Positions 8,170 to 16,986 of a stretch of DNA of 64,000 nt are shown here, one piece after another. Positions within the stretch are counted from its first letter, which is position 1, and the number at the start of each line of letters is the position of its first letter. The notes under the pieces were generated by a model that had not been told where the DNA came from, did not search any database, and was given only the letters and a program-made list of their open reading frames with translations. This stretch comes from Wandonia haliotis. Its GTDB lineage: Bacteria; Bacteroidota; Bacteroidia; Flavobacteriales_D; Crocinitomicaceae. The position numbers and the translations under genes were made by a program. The stretch spans positions 682,001-746,000 of the forward strand of contig NZ_BAAAFH010000003.1 in NCBI RefSeq assembly GCF_039523435.1, in the 5' to 3' direction.

Positions 8170-9441
8170 TTATAAACCTAGCAAGACCTCATAAGGGTCT
8201 TTCGAACCGAACAACATGCGTTCAGGGTTTTCAAGCATTTCCTTAACTTTAACAAGGAAGCTCACAGATTCTTTTCCATCAATAATTCGGTGATCGTACG
8301 ACAACGCAAGATACATCATAGGACGAATCTCCACTTTTCCGTCAATAGCAACCGGACGCTCAACAATATTGTGCATTCCCAGAATTGCCGACTGAGGAGG
8401 GTTAATAATTGGAGTTGACATCATTGAACCGAATACACCTCCGTTAGTAATCGTAAATGTACCTCCTGTCATTTCGTCCGGAGTAATTTTTCCGTCACGG
8501 GCACGAATAGCAAGACGTTTTATTTCTCTTTCGATTTCTGCCAATGACATTTGCTCCGCATTACGAATAACAGGTACCATAAGTCCTTTTGGAGAACTTA
8601 CAGCAATTCCTACGTCAGCGTAATCATGGAAAATCATTTCTTTCCCATCGATCTGTGCATTAACCGCAGGGTATAGATTTAACGCTTCTGTTACCGCTTT
8701 GGTAAAGAAGGACATAAACCCAAGGTTAACATCGTGTGTTTCCGCAAATTTCTTTTTGTATGCATTTCGTAAATCCATGATGGGCTTCATGTCTACCTCG
8801 TTAAAAGTAGTAAGCATTGCCGTTTCATTTTTTACAGAAACCAGACGTTCTGCAATTTTACGACGTAGCATGGACATCTTTTCTGCTTTTGTCTCACGAG
8901 TTCCTCCCCATCCTGCTGCTGCATCTGTTGAGAATCCGCCGGCCATAGCTGCAATAACATCCTGCTTTGTAATCCTTCCGTCTTTTCCAGTACCTTTTAC
9001 CTGTGCTGATTGGATATTGTTCTCCGCCATGATTTTTGACGCAGCAGGAGACGCAGTTCCTGTAGCATAATTTGAAGACGATTTATCTTCAACCGGCATA
9101 GGATTAGGAGCCGGAGCAGCTTCTTTCTGAGCCTCCGGAGCCTTTTGCGCTTCTTCTTTTGGTGCAGATTCAGCAGGAGCTGAACTTCCCTCAGGACGAG
9201 GTGCAGCAGTATCTATGAGGCAAACCACCTGCCCTACAGCTACAGTATCACCTTCTTCAGCTTTAAGTGTTATAACACCCGATTCCTCAGCAGGTAGTTC
9301 CAGTGTAGCCTTATCAGAGTCAACTTCTGCAATTGCCTGATCTTTTTCTACATAGTCACCATCCGAAACCAGCCATGTTGCTATTTCAACTTCCGAGATT
9401 GATTCTCCCGGACTTGGTACTTTCATTTCTAAAACGGACAT
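8170..9441 (-). CDS. sucB: 2-oxoglutarate dehydrogenase E2, dihydrolipoyl succinyltransferase
   Basis: E2 core of the 2-oxoglutarate dehydrogenase complex of the TCA cycle; it moves the succinyl group to CoA through a lipoyl arm. In the 423 aa: lipoyl domain (residues 1-77) with the lipoylated lysine in EVDSDKATLEL; Ala/Pro/Glu-rich linker; peripheral-subunit-binding domain around residues 130-170 (SPAASKIMAENNI...GKDGRITKQDV); catalytic domain ending with SYDHRIIDGKES, which holds the active-site His and Asp. It starts 18 bp after the sucA stop on the same strand. Confidence 0.96.
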   Translation of the reverse strand: MSVLEMKVPSPGESISEVEIATWLVSDGDYVEKDQAIAEVDSDKATLELPAEESGVITLKAEEGDTVAVGQVVCLIDTAAPRPEGSSAPAESAPKEEAQKAPEAQKEAAPAPNPMPVEDKSSSNYATGTASPAASKIMAENNIQSAQVKGTGKDGRITKQDVIAAMAGGFSTDAAAGWGGTRETKAEKMSMLRRKIAERLVSVKNETAMLTTFNEVDMKPIMDLRNAYKKKFAETHDVNLGFMSFFTKAVTEALNLYPAVNAQIDGKEMIFHDYADVGIAVSSPKGLMVPVIRNAEQMSLAEIEREIKRLAIRARDGKITPDEMTGGTFTITNGGVFGSMMSTPIINPPQSAILGMHNIVERPVAIDGKVEIRPMMYLALSYDHRIIDGKESVSFLVKVKEMLENPERMLFGSKDPYEVLLGL

Positions 9442-9459
9442 CTTATCTTGTTTTCGTTT

Positions 9460-12189
9460 TTATTTCGCTTTTTCTTTAACTTTTGCGTACTTGAACAACT
9501 CGTCGAAAAGAGTTTTCAGGCGTTTAACGTGAAGGTCTTTACTTCCTTCAGCAGTAGCTGCTGAGGATTTACGCATTATACCCTCCAGGTGAACAGAACG
9601 CAGGTTCATAGCCATATACTGCCATGCTCCCATGTTGGAAGGTTCTTCCTGTGCCCAAACGTAATGTTTAACGTTTGTATATTTATCAAATATCGCTTTC
9701 AATTGACTTTCAGGAAGTGGATATAATTGTTCGATACGAATGAACGCCATATTCTCAACTCCCATTTCCTGAGCCTTTTCGGTCATTTCATAATAGAATT
9801 TACCTGTACACAATACAAGTGTATCTACCTTTTTCGTGTCTGCAATCGGATCGTCCAGTACTTCTTTGAAAGCTCCTTTCGATAGATCTTCCAATGTAGA
9901 AACCGCAGAAGGGTAACGTAATAACATTTTAGGAGAGAAGACAACCAAAGGTTTTCTGAATTCCCGCTTCAACTGACGGCGTAGCAAGTGGAAATGATTC
10001 GCAGGCGTCGAAGTATTGACAATCTGCATATTCAAATCTGCACAGGATTGAAGGAATCGTTCCATACGACCACTTGAGTGTTCAGCTCCCTGACCTTCAT
10101 ATCCGTGTGGAAGCAACATAACCAATCCACTTTGTACGGACCACTTATCTTCACCGGAAGAGATGAACTGATCGATCATAATCTGTGCCCCGTTGAAGAA
10201 GTCTCCGAACTGAGCTTCCCAGATTGGAAGACCATTTGGCGTCGCCAGTGAATAACCGTATTCAAATCCCAGAACAGCATACTCGGAAAGCAGCGAATTA
10301 TACGCATAAAACTTAGCCTGATCTGAATGGAGAAGATTCAGTGTTTCAATTTCTTCTTCTGTGTCTTCGGTTTTAACTACCGCATGACGATGAGAAAATG
10401 TCCCGCGTTCGACATCCTGACCGGATATACGAACCAAATGTCCTTCATCAAGTAAAGAAGCATACGCTAACATTTCAGCAGCTCCCCAATCCAATCTGTC
10501 CTCGCGGATAGATTTCAAACGATCATCATAGATCTTTTGGATTTTGCGGAAGTAATTTTTTCCTTCGGGAAGTGAAGACAACTTTTCCCCAAGCTCTCTC
10601 AGTTTCTTTATATCAACACCTGTTTCAGGAGAATAGATGAAATCTTCTATCCGACCATGACGGTATCCTTCCCAGGTATTCGCAAGGAAATTCCAGGTGA
10701 TTGCTCTCTCATTTTTTCGGGCAACTTCAAATTCGTCATCCAGGAATCTCAGATAAGCTTCCTCAATACTTTTCGCTTCCTCTCCCGAAATAGTACCCTC
10801 TGCAAGTAATTGTTTCAGGTAAATATCTTTAGGATTCGGATGCTTAGCGATCAGCTTGTACAAATTAGGTTGTGTGAATTTAGGCTCATCACCTTCGTTG
10901 TGACCATATTTTCTGTAACAAAGAAGATCAATAAAAACATCTCTGTTGAAAGTCTGACGATACATTAAGGCAATCTCCATCGTTTGTACAACCGCTTCCA
11001 CATCGTCTCCGTTTACATGGAATACAGGACACAAAGTGGTTTTGGCAACATCGGTACAATAAGTTGATGATCTGCCATCCAGATAATTCGTTGTAAAACC
11101 AACCTGGTTATTGACAACAATGTGTACAGTACCACCCGCTTTGTATCCGTCAAGCTGAGCCATTTGAATCACTTCATAAACTACTCCCTGACCTGCGATA
11201 GCTGCATCACCGTGAATCAGAACCGGACAGATTTTGTTATAATCCTTCAGGTACTGATCTACTTTGGCGCGGGCAATTCCTTCTACTACAGGGTCTACTG
11301 CTTCCAGGTGAGACGGATTGGGAGCAAGTGTCAAGTGTACATTCGATCCGTTTTCCGCCACGACAGGAGAAGAATATCCCTGATGGTATTTAACGTCTCC
11401 GTCAAAGTCATCGTCCATGTCGAATTGCTTTCCGTCAAATTCGGAGAAGATATCGCGTGGACGTTTGTCAAAGATATTTGCAAGTGTATTTAGACGACCA
11501 CGGTGCGCCATCCCCATAACAAACTCTTCTATTCCTAACTCAGCTCCTTTGGAGATAAGTGTATCAAGAGCCGGAATTAAAGCTTCCCCACCTTCAATGG
11601 AAAAACGTTTCTGACCGACATATTTCTTTTGAAGGAAATTCTCAAAGTTAGAAGCCTGGTTCAGCTTTTTGAAAATACGTATTTTACGATTTTTATCAAA
11701 CTGAGGTCGGTTTGTCACCTCAATATGGTGCTTCATCCAGTTTAGTCTTTCCGGCTCACGAATATAGTTGTATTCGATTCCGATAGACTGGCAATACGTT
11801 TCATCAAGATGTTTGATGATCTCACGAAGCGTTGCAGGACCAATCCCTACTTCCTCACCCGCCTGGAACACAGTGTCCATATCGGACTCTGATAAACCAA
11901 AGTTTTCGATGGAAAGTGTAGGCTCGTATTTACGACGTTCCCGAACCGGGTTGGTTTTGGTAAACAAGTGACCACGAGATCGGTAACCGTGAATAAGACT
12001 GATTACTTTAAATTCTTTCTGATAGTTTTCCGGAATTTCACCATCCTCGAAATTGGTGCGGGCAAAATCAAACCCTTCGAAAAACTTTTTCCAACCCTCA
12101 TCTACAGCGGAGGGGTCTTTTTGGTATTCTTTGTAGAGATGGTCTATGGCATTTACATCTCCATTTCCCACGTATGAAAATTTATCCAT
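9460..12189 (-). CDS. sucA: 2-oxoglutarate dehydrogenase E1 component
   Basis: Thiamine-diphosphate-dependent E1 that decarboxylates 2-oxoglutarate. The 909-aa protein has the full architecture: N-terminal E2-interacting segment (NGDVNAIDHLYKEYQKDP), then VMGMAHRGRLNTLAN, the ThDP/Mg region HGDAAIAGQGVVYEV and VNNQVGFTT, the GHNEGDEP loop, the transketolase-like domain (EAQFGDFFNGAQ), and a C-terminal WAQEEPSNMGAWQY. First gene of the sucA-sucB pair; the E3 subunit is not in the window. A -7 element lies 26 bp upstream. Confidence 0.97.
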   Translation of the reverse strand: MDKFSYVGNGDVNAIDHLYKEYQKDPSAVDEGWKKFFEGFDFARTNFEDGEIPENYQKEFKVISLIHGYRSRGHLFTKTNPVRERRKYEPTLSIENFGLSESDMDTVFQAGEEVGIGPATLREIIKHLDETYCQSIGIEYNYIREPERLNWMKHHIEVTNRPQFDKNRKIRIFKKLNQASNFENFLQKKYVGQKRFSIEGGEALIPALDTLISKGAELGIEEFVMGMAHRGRLNTLANIFDKRPRDIFSEFDGKQFDMDDDFDGDVKYHQGYSSPVVAENGSNVHLTLAPNPSHLEAVDPVVEGIARAKVDQYLKDYNKICPVLIHGDAAIAGQGVVYEVIQMAQLDGYKAGGTVHIVVNNQVGFTTNYLDGRSSTYCTDVAKTTLCPVFHVNGDDVEAVVQTMEIALMYRQTFNRDVFIDLLCYRKYGHNEGDEPKFTQPNLYKLIAKHPNPKDIYLKQLLAEGTISGEEAKSIEEAYLRFLDDEFEVARKNERAITWNFLANTWEGYRHGRIEDFIYSPETGVDIKKLRELGEKLSSLPEGKNYFRKIQKIYDDRLKSIREDRLDWGAAEMLAYASLLDEGHLVRISGQDVERGTFSHRHAVVKTEDTEEEIETLNLLHSDQAKFYAYNSLLSEYAVLGFEYGYSLATPNGLPIWEAQFGDFFNGAQIMIDQFISSGEDKWSVQSGLVMLLPHGYEGQGAEHSSGRMERFLQSCADLNMQIVNTSTPANHFHLLRRQLKREFRKPLVVFSPKMLLRYPSAVSTLEDLSKGAFKEVLDDPIADTKKVDTLVLCTGKFYYEMTEKAQEMGVENMAFIRIEQLYPLPESQLKAIFDKYTNVKHYVWAQEEPSNMGAWQYMAMNLRSVHLEGIMRKSSAATAEGSKDLHVKRLKTLFDELFKYAKVKEKAK

Positions 12190-12214
12190 GTCTTTTTGAA
12201 CAATAATGGAACTA

Positions 12215-12222
12215 CAAAACTA
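12215..12222 (-). promoter_or_regulatory. -7 element upstream of sucA
   Basis: Plus strand CAAAACTA reads TAGTTTTG on the minus strand, a match to TAnnTTTG, 26 bp from the sucA ATG. The -33 region is A/T-rich without a clear TTG. Confidence 0.45.
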
Positions 12223-12325
12223 AGGAATTTAAACACTTCCTAAACATAAAAAAACAAAATAATCGCTGAAGGTTTGTTTTGGATAGTTCGAAAAACATTT
12301 TCTGTTGATTTTCAAACAAAAAAAT

Positions 12326-12724
12326 CTATTCTACTCTGTTTTTTGTTTTATCCGGAGCGTAATGATTTCGGATGAAAACTTTTTGAGCTTCCCGGTAAAG
12401 GATTAGTTCATGAATCTGTCGGTTAGATTCGTTTGATTGTTCCTTTTTGAGCTCTTTCATAACACTTTCAGGTAGGTCAACCAAATAGTAGAACTGATCA
12501 ATATGATTTCCTTTTTTCAGGATAGCTTCTTCTATAGAGGCAATCCACCCGATAAATTGCTCAATAACAGGAATTGAATGGTTCGGCTCGAACTCTGGTA
12601 CTTCGCACAGGTTTTGCGCATCTTTCCGAATCTGATGTCTCGTTTGTTCAATAAAATCACGAGTAACACTTTTTTCGTGAAAAGCCGCAGCAATATTCCG
12701 GATAGTTAACTCTTGCATGATCAT
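12326..12724 (-). CDS. Conserved-type hypothetical protein, 132 aa
   Basis: Mostly helical cytoplasmic protein without signal peptide or membrane segment; I do not recognise the family. Features: an N-terminal TIRNIAAAFHEKSVTRDFI, a central EQFIGWIASIEEAILKKGNHID, and a charged C-terminus. Two in-frame ATGs (12724 and 12718) are possible; the second gives MQELTIRNIAA and may be the true start. It diverges from lysC with under 50 bp between the starts, so the two share a short control region. Confidence 0.6.
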   Translation of the reverse strand: MIMQELTIRNIAAAFHEKSVTRDFIEQTRHQIRKDAQNLCEVPEFEPNHSIPVIEQFIGWIASIEEAILKKGNHIDQFYYLVDLPESVMKELKKEQSNESNRQIHELILYREAQKVFIRNHYAPDKTKNRVE

Positions 12725-12742
12725 GTAAAACTACAAAAAGAG

Positions 12743-12750
12743 TACTTTTG
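12743..12750 (+). promoter_or_regulatory. -7 element upstream of lysC
   Basis: TACTTTTG matches TAnnTTTG, 12 bp before the lysC ATG. Confidence 0.5.
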
Positions 12751-12762
12751 TGACAAATAATT

Positions 12763-14049
12763 ATGGGTATGGAGGTATTTAAGTTTGGCGGGGCATCGGT
12801 AAAAGATGCAGATGCGGTAAAAAATGTAGCACAGATACTTGCAATGTATGGAGAGAATAACCTGATTGTCGTTGTTTCGGCGATGGGAAAAACAACCAAT
12901 GCTTTGGAGCGGATTGCTATGGCCTGCTGGAACGGAGATACACAGCTTTTTCGCAACGAGGTAAATGAATTAGAACAATTTCACCTGACGATAATGAATG
13001 ATTTGTTTGATGCGTCAAATGAGATGATTTATAACCAGGTGAAAAATGAGTTTCGACTGTTATCGTTAAAAATAGAACAGCCGAGATCAGATAATTTTGA
13101 CTTTGAATATGATCAGATTGTTTCCTTGGGAGAGATTATCTCAACACGGATTATCGCTGCATACCTTAATCAACAACAGTTGCTGGCGGTTTGGGAAGAT
13201 GCAAGAAGGTTGATCAGAACGGATAATACCTATAGAGAAGGAAGTGTGGACTGGCAGAAAACAGATGCATTGATCAAAGAAAGAATGCTGCCCCATTTTG
13301 AGAAGAATCGGATTGTCGTAACACAAGGGTTTTTGGGACATACGGCTGAAGGGTTTACCACTACTTTGGGAAGAGAAGGGTCGGATTATACAGCCGGGAT
13401 CCTGGCATTCATATCAGATGCGGATGACGTTACTATCTGGAAAGATGTTCCGGGAATGTTAAATGCAGATCCGAAATGGTTTGATAATACAATTAAACTG
13501 GATAAGATTTCCTTTAAAGAAGCAATTGAATTGTCGTATTACGGAGCTTCGGTGATACATCCTAAAACGGTTAAACCTCTTCAGAATAAAGGAATCCCGT
13601 TGTATGTGAAATCATTTTTGAATCCTTCCGAAGAAGGTACGGTTATACAGGAATCTCCGGATTTTGATCACCTCGTTCCTTCCTTCATTTTCAAAATGGA
13701 TCAACTTCTTATTTCTGTGATGCCAAAAGATTTTTCATTCATAGTTGAAAAGAGTCTTTCTTCAATATTCAATACGTTAGACAAGCTGGGAGTAAAGATC
13801 AATGTTATGCAAAATTCGGCATTGAGTTTTTCCTTGTTAGTAGACCGAAAAAAAGTGGATCTGGAAAAAGTGATAGCTGTTTTCTCTGATGACTTTAAGG
13901 TGAAGTATAACGAGGATCTCGAACTGGTTACGATTCGGCATTATGATCAGGCGACGATTGACCGGGTAACGGTAGGAAAAGAGATTATTCTGGAACAGAA
14001 AACAAGGGAAACGGTTCGCATAGTTATGAAGGATCAGTCTTTAAGCTGA
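12763..14049 (+). CDS. lysC: Aspartate kinase
   Basis: Phosphorylates L-aspartate, the first step to lysine, threonine and methionine. The 428-aa monofunctional enzyme has the amino-acid-kinase domain: N-terminal KFGGASV (usual form KFGGTSV), LGEIIS, TTLGREGSDYTA, and the ATP-site segment DVPGMLNADPKW. The C-terminal 140 residues form an ACT-type regulatory part (LGVKINVMQNSALSFSLLVD). No homoserine dehydrogenase domain is fused. Start at 12763 or at the Met two codons later. Confidence 0.93.
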   Translation: MGMEVFKFGGASVKDADAVKNVAQILAMYGENNLIVVVSAMGKTTNALERIAMACWNGDTQLFRNEVNELEQFHLTIMNDLFDASNEMIYNQVKNEFRLLSLKIEQPRSDNFDFEYDQIVSLGEIISTRIIAAYLNQQQLLAVWEDARRLIRTDNTYREGSVDWQKTDALIKERMLPHFEKNRIVVTQGFLGHTAEGFTTTLGREGSDYTAGILAFISDADDVTIWKDVPGMLNADPKWFDNTIKLDKISFKEAIELSYYGASVIHPKTVKPLQNKGIPLYVKSFLNPSEEGTVIQESPDFDHLVPSFIFKMDQLLISVMPKDFSFIVEKSLSSIFNTLDKLGVKINVMQNSALSFSLLVDRKKVDLEKVIAVFSDDFKVKYNEDLELVTIRHYDQATIDRVTVGKEIILEQKTRETVRIVMKDQSLS

Positions 14050-14057
14050 TGAACAGG

Positions 14058-15329
14058 TTAAGGACGGGCAGTGTCTTCGTCTATTTCATTGTCTCTGAAT
14101 GCGGATGGAATCAATGTAGGGATTACTTTTAGAATTAAAGGAAGGAGAATGGCTCCTCCGGGAAGCATGAATATCGCGAGTGCCGGAACACTTTTAATAA
14201 TGTCCATAAACTGGGATTTCACTTTCTCCTTTTCCTCTCCCGAAAGTTCTACTACAGCGGATTTACGTACAAGTTCTACCAACTCTTTACTTTCTCTGAT
14301 TTCTTTCGTAAGCCGGTCTTTATTGCGCAGAATAACTTTTGACCAGTGATTTCCCAGACGGGAGACAACTTTGTCATACGAGTTTCCTCCTTTAAGATAC
14401 GGTATTATGTCATGGTTTTTCAGGACAAAATTCTCAACCACAGAAAAAGATTCATTGAGATCGTCTTCTGAGAAATTCAGATAGGTGGCGAGATCTTGAA
14501 GGAAAGTATATTCTTTTTCGCTGAAATCCGTATCTGACCAAACGGTAAAAATAGCAAGGTCCAGCAGGTATCTCTTGAACATTTGAGGCATTGCTGTGGC
14601 AGGTTCGATATCTTCAATAGAAGCTCCGCTTTTAAAAAGTGTTATATAATGTAGTCGTTCTTCTTCAGAAAAATCTGCCGATGCAAGAAACAGATCGAAT
14701 AAAGATCGTTCTTTGGTTGCCACAAAACCGTCTGCGTGAGAAGCCAGAATAATTACCTGAAGAGCGGCCTCCGACATAATGGTTCTTTTCTTCTGAAGGT
14801 TCCCCGGATCTGATTCTCCGGTCAGAAATATTCTGAAAAGAAGAACATCGATAAAGCAAAGACTGTTTTGTAAGTAGCTTACCCAGATTTTATGGTCAAA
14901 AGAAAGAGGAATCTGTGTTCGTTTGTTAATAGCTTCTTCCAGTGGGTTTAGCTTACTGAAACGAAGGAAATCAAGCCAGCTGCCACGGACTTCACGACTT
15001 CCTCCGGCTTCAAAAAAATCAGTTAAGGTGGAAGAAAACAGTTCGGTGTCTATTTCTGTTGTGTTTTTAAATTCGGTATAAACGAACAAAAGAGATTCGA
15101 GATAAAGTACTTTTAATTGTTCGTGTTTGGTCCATTTATCCTCTTTTGTTGGCTGAATAAAAATGAAGTGAGAGTAAACGCCAAATATAATTCCGGTTCC
15201 TCCTAATAGCATATGAGCCTTATTTTCGCCAGTTGTTCCGCACTCCAGGTTATACTGAAGTCGAATGTCCCCTTTGCGAACCATGCTGAGGTATTTGTTT
15301 ACCCAACCTTTAGATCCCGGATTCAACAT
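14058..15329 (-). CDS. LETM1-related protein (biofilm-associated family)
   Basis: 423-aa protein using the ATG at 15329 (MLNPGSKGWVNKY); the frame is open upstream, but that part overlaps the divergent secreted gene. Residues about 200-330 are helical and resemble a TerB-like all-alpha fold (ILASHADGFVATKERSLFD). The C-terminus has the LETM1-like block KSQFMDIIKSVPALAIFMLP followed by a hydrophobic GGAILLPLILKVIPTLIPSAF, so it is probably anchored in the inner membrane. NCBI groups such Bacteroidota proteins as LETM1-related biofilm-associated proteins; the biofilm role is from family naming, not from this sequence. It converges with lysC. Confidence 0.75.
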   Translation of the reverse strand: MLNPGSKGWVNKYLSMVRKGDIRLQYNLECGTTGENKAHMLLGGTGIIFGVYSHFIFIQPTKEDKWTKHEQLKVLYLESLLFVYTEFKNTTEIDTELFSSTLTDFFEAGGSREVRGSWLDFLRFSKLNPLEEAINKRTQIPLSFDHKIWVSYLQNSLCFIDVLLFRIFLTGESDPGNLQKKRTIMSEAALQVIILASHADGFVATKERSLFDLFLASADFSEEERLHYITLFKSGASIEDIEPATAMPQMFKRYLLDLAIFTVWSDTDFSEKEYTFLQDLATYLNFSEDDLNESFSVVENFVLKNHDIIPYLKGGNSYDKVVSRLGNHWSKVILRNKDRLTKEIRESKELVELVRKSAVVELSGEEKEKVKSQFMDIIKSVPALAIFMLPGGAILLPLILKVIPTLIPSAFRDNEIDEDTARP

Positions 15330-15373
15330 GCCTTGTTTTTTTGGTAAATTTACAACTTCATATTGAAATGTGT

Positions 15374-16234
15374 ATGAAGTTGATTTTTTCCATCTGTTTG
15401 GTAATCGGAGTGTGCTTTTCCGGATATTCGCAACAACTAAAAAAGATTGCTGCATTACCGGATATTATTCATGAGAGTTCGGGATTGGTTGCCTGCTCGG
15501 ATACATCTGTGCTCACAATAAACGATAGCGGCGGTGAGCCTGTAGTGTATGAAGTATCGCTTTCCGGTAAGTTAGTGTCAAAAACAACGTTTGCCAATGT
15601 CAGAAATACGGATTGGGAAGAAATTACTATTGATAGTGGTAGGGTGTACATTGGTGATATAGGAAATAACCGAAACACCCGTAATAACCTCACTATTTAC
15701 CGCTTTCCTCTGTCAAAAGTAGGGCAACGGGATGTTAAGGCGGACGAGATACAGTTTTACTACCCCGAACAAATGAGCTATCCACCGACTGATGATGAGA
15801 AGGTGTATGATGCGGAAGCTTTTGTTATCTGGGAGAATGAAATTATCATTTTTACAAAATGCAGGACAGATCCTTTTACCGGTGAGGCCCGGATTTATAA
15901 GGTCCCAAATGAACCAGGGAGGCATGCCGCCAGGTGGGTGAATACGCTGACTTTGGGAAATGGTTCCTGGAGGAGTCATAGTATTACCGGGATGTGTAAA
16001 TTAGATAAGGGAATAGCGTTGCTTACCTATTCGGATTGGTATGAAATACATCTCTTTAATCCGGATGTAAAGTTTTGGCAAAATGGAAATGTGATAAAGC
16101 ATAATTTGCCTTTTTGGAGGCAGAGAGAAGCGATTACGCAGATGCCCGATGGGAGAATAATTATCTCGGATGAGAAAAAAACATTACTTGGAGGAGGAAA
16201 TCTATACGAATGGTCTGGAAAGAAAGAAAAATAG
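15374..16234 (+). CDS. Secreted protein, probable beta-propeller-like
   Basis: 286-aa exported protein. The ATG at 15374 (MKLIFSICLVIGVCFSGYSQQ) gives a textbook signal peptide; an in-frame ATG 6 bp earlier is possible. The mature part has repeated strand patterns with NDSGG, NTDWEEI, IGDIGNN and DAEAFV, which recall esterase-like or phytase-like propellers, but catalytic residues are not identifiable. No T9SS tail. Its last 25 bp overlap the HAD phosphatase gene, so the two are translationally coupled. Confidence 0.7.
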   Translation: MKLIFSICLVIGVCFSGYSQQLKKIAALPDIIHESSGLVACSDTSVLTINDSGGEPVVYEVSLSGKLVSKTTFANVRNTDWEEITIDSGRVYIGDIGNNRNTRNNLTIYRFPLSKVGQRDVKADEIQFYYPEQMSYPPTDDEKVYDAEAFVIWENEIIIFTKCRTDPFTGEARIYKVPNEPGRHAARWVNTLTLGNGSWRSHSITGMCKLDKGIALLTYSDWYEIHLFNPDVKFWQNGNVIKHNLPFWRQREAITQMPDGRIIISDEKKTLLGGGNLYEWSGKKEK

Positions 16235-16878
16235 AGGCAGTTATCTTTGATATGGACGGAGTTCTAATCGACTCGGAACCACTATGGAAAATAGCGGAAG
16301 TTGAAGTGTTTAATTCTTTAGGGCTTAATCTTGATAAGCCTGATTTTGAAGAGACCGTGGGTTTGCGGATAGATGAGGTGGTTGCGTTTTGGAGAAGTCG
16401 TTTTCCCTGGGAGGGAAAAAGCAATGAAGAAGTAATTCACGAGATCATAGACCGGGTAGTATATTACATAGAGCGGGAAGGAAAACCGATGAGAGGAGTT
16501 CATGAAATCGTGCCGTTTTTGTCGAGTCGGGGGTATAAACTGGGGATTGGAACATCTTCGTATTCAAGAATTTTAAAAACGGTATTGAAGAAACTGGAGT
16601 TAGAAACCTATTTTGATGTTACTCATTCAGCAGAATTTGAGGAATTTGGAAAGCCCCACCCAGGAGTTTACCTGACTTGCGCACGGCAATTAGGAGTCCG
16701 ACCTTCGAACTGTCTGGTTATTGAGGATTCTTTTAACGGATTGCTTGCGGCGAAAGCAGCATCTATGGCTACCATTGTTGTTCCGGACGGTTCTAATACA
16801 CCTCATCCGCATCTTGTAATTGCTGATGAACAATATGAGTCCCTGTTAGATGTACTGGAATTGTTTAAGGAGAAGTAG
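16210..16878 (+). CDS. HAD-superfamily sugar phosphatase (HxpB/YniC-like)
   Basis: 222-aa HAD hydrolase, subfamily IA. Motif I FDMDGVLIDSEP (residues about 13-24, nucleophile and acid/base Asp), motif II GTSSYS (Ser near residue 116), motif III GKPHPGVYL (Lys), motif IV VIEDSFNG. The DSEPLWK cap start and overall length match hexitol/2-deoxyglucose-6-phosphate phosphatases of the HxpB type. Substrate is inferred only from that similarity. It overlaps the secreted gene upstream by 25 bp and is followed by a terminator. Confidence 0.88.
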   Translation: MVWKERKIEAVIFDMDGVLIDSEPLWKIAEVEVFNSLGLNLDKPDFEETVGLRIDEVVAFWRSRFPWEGKSNEEVIHEIIDRVVYYIEREGKPMRGVHEIVPFLSSRGYKLGIGTSSYSRILKTVLKKLELETYFDVTHSAEFEEFGKPHPGVYLTCARQLGVRPSNCLVIEDSFNGLLAAKAASMATIVVPDGSNTPHPHLVIADEQYESLLDVLELFKEK

Positions 16879-16907
16879 AGTAGAGAGAAGAGAATAAATT
16901 AAATTGT

Positions 16908-16936
16908 AAAAGGACGCTTTTTTAAGCGTCCTTTTG
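16908..16936 (+). terminator. Rho-independent terminator after HAD phosphatase
   Basis: AAAAGGACGCTT, a TTTT loop, then AAGCGTCCTTTT: a perfect 12-bp hairpin ending in T residues. It is symmetrical enough to serve the converging protease gene too. Confidence 0.9.
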
Positions 16937-16986
16937 TTTTCTCAAAAAAATAATTGTGTTGTGATATATTTAGAGAAAATTGTTTG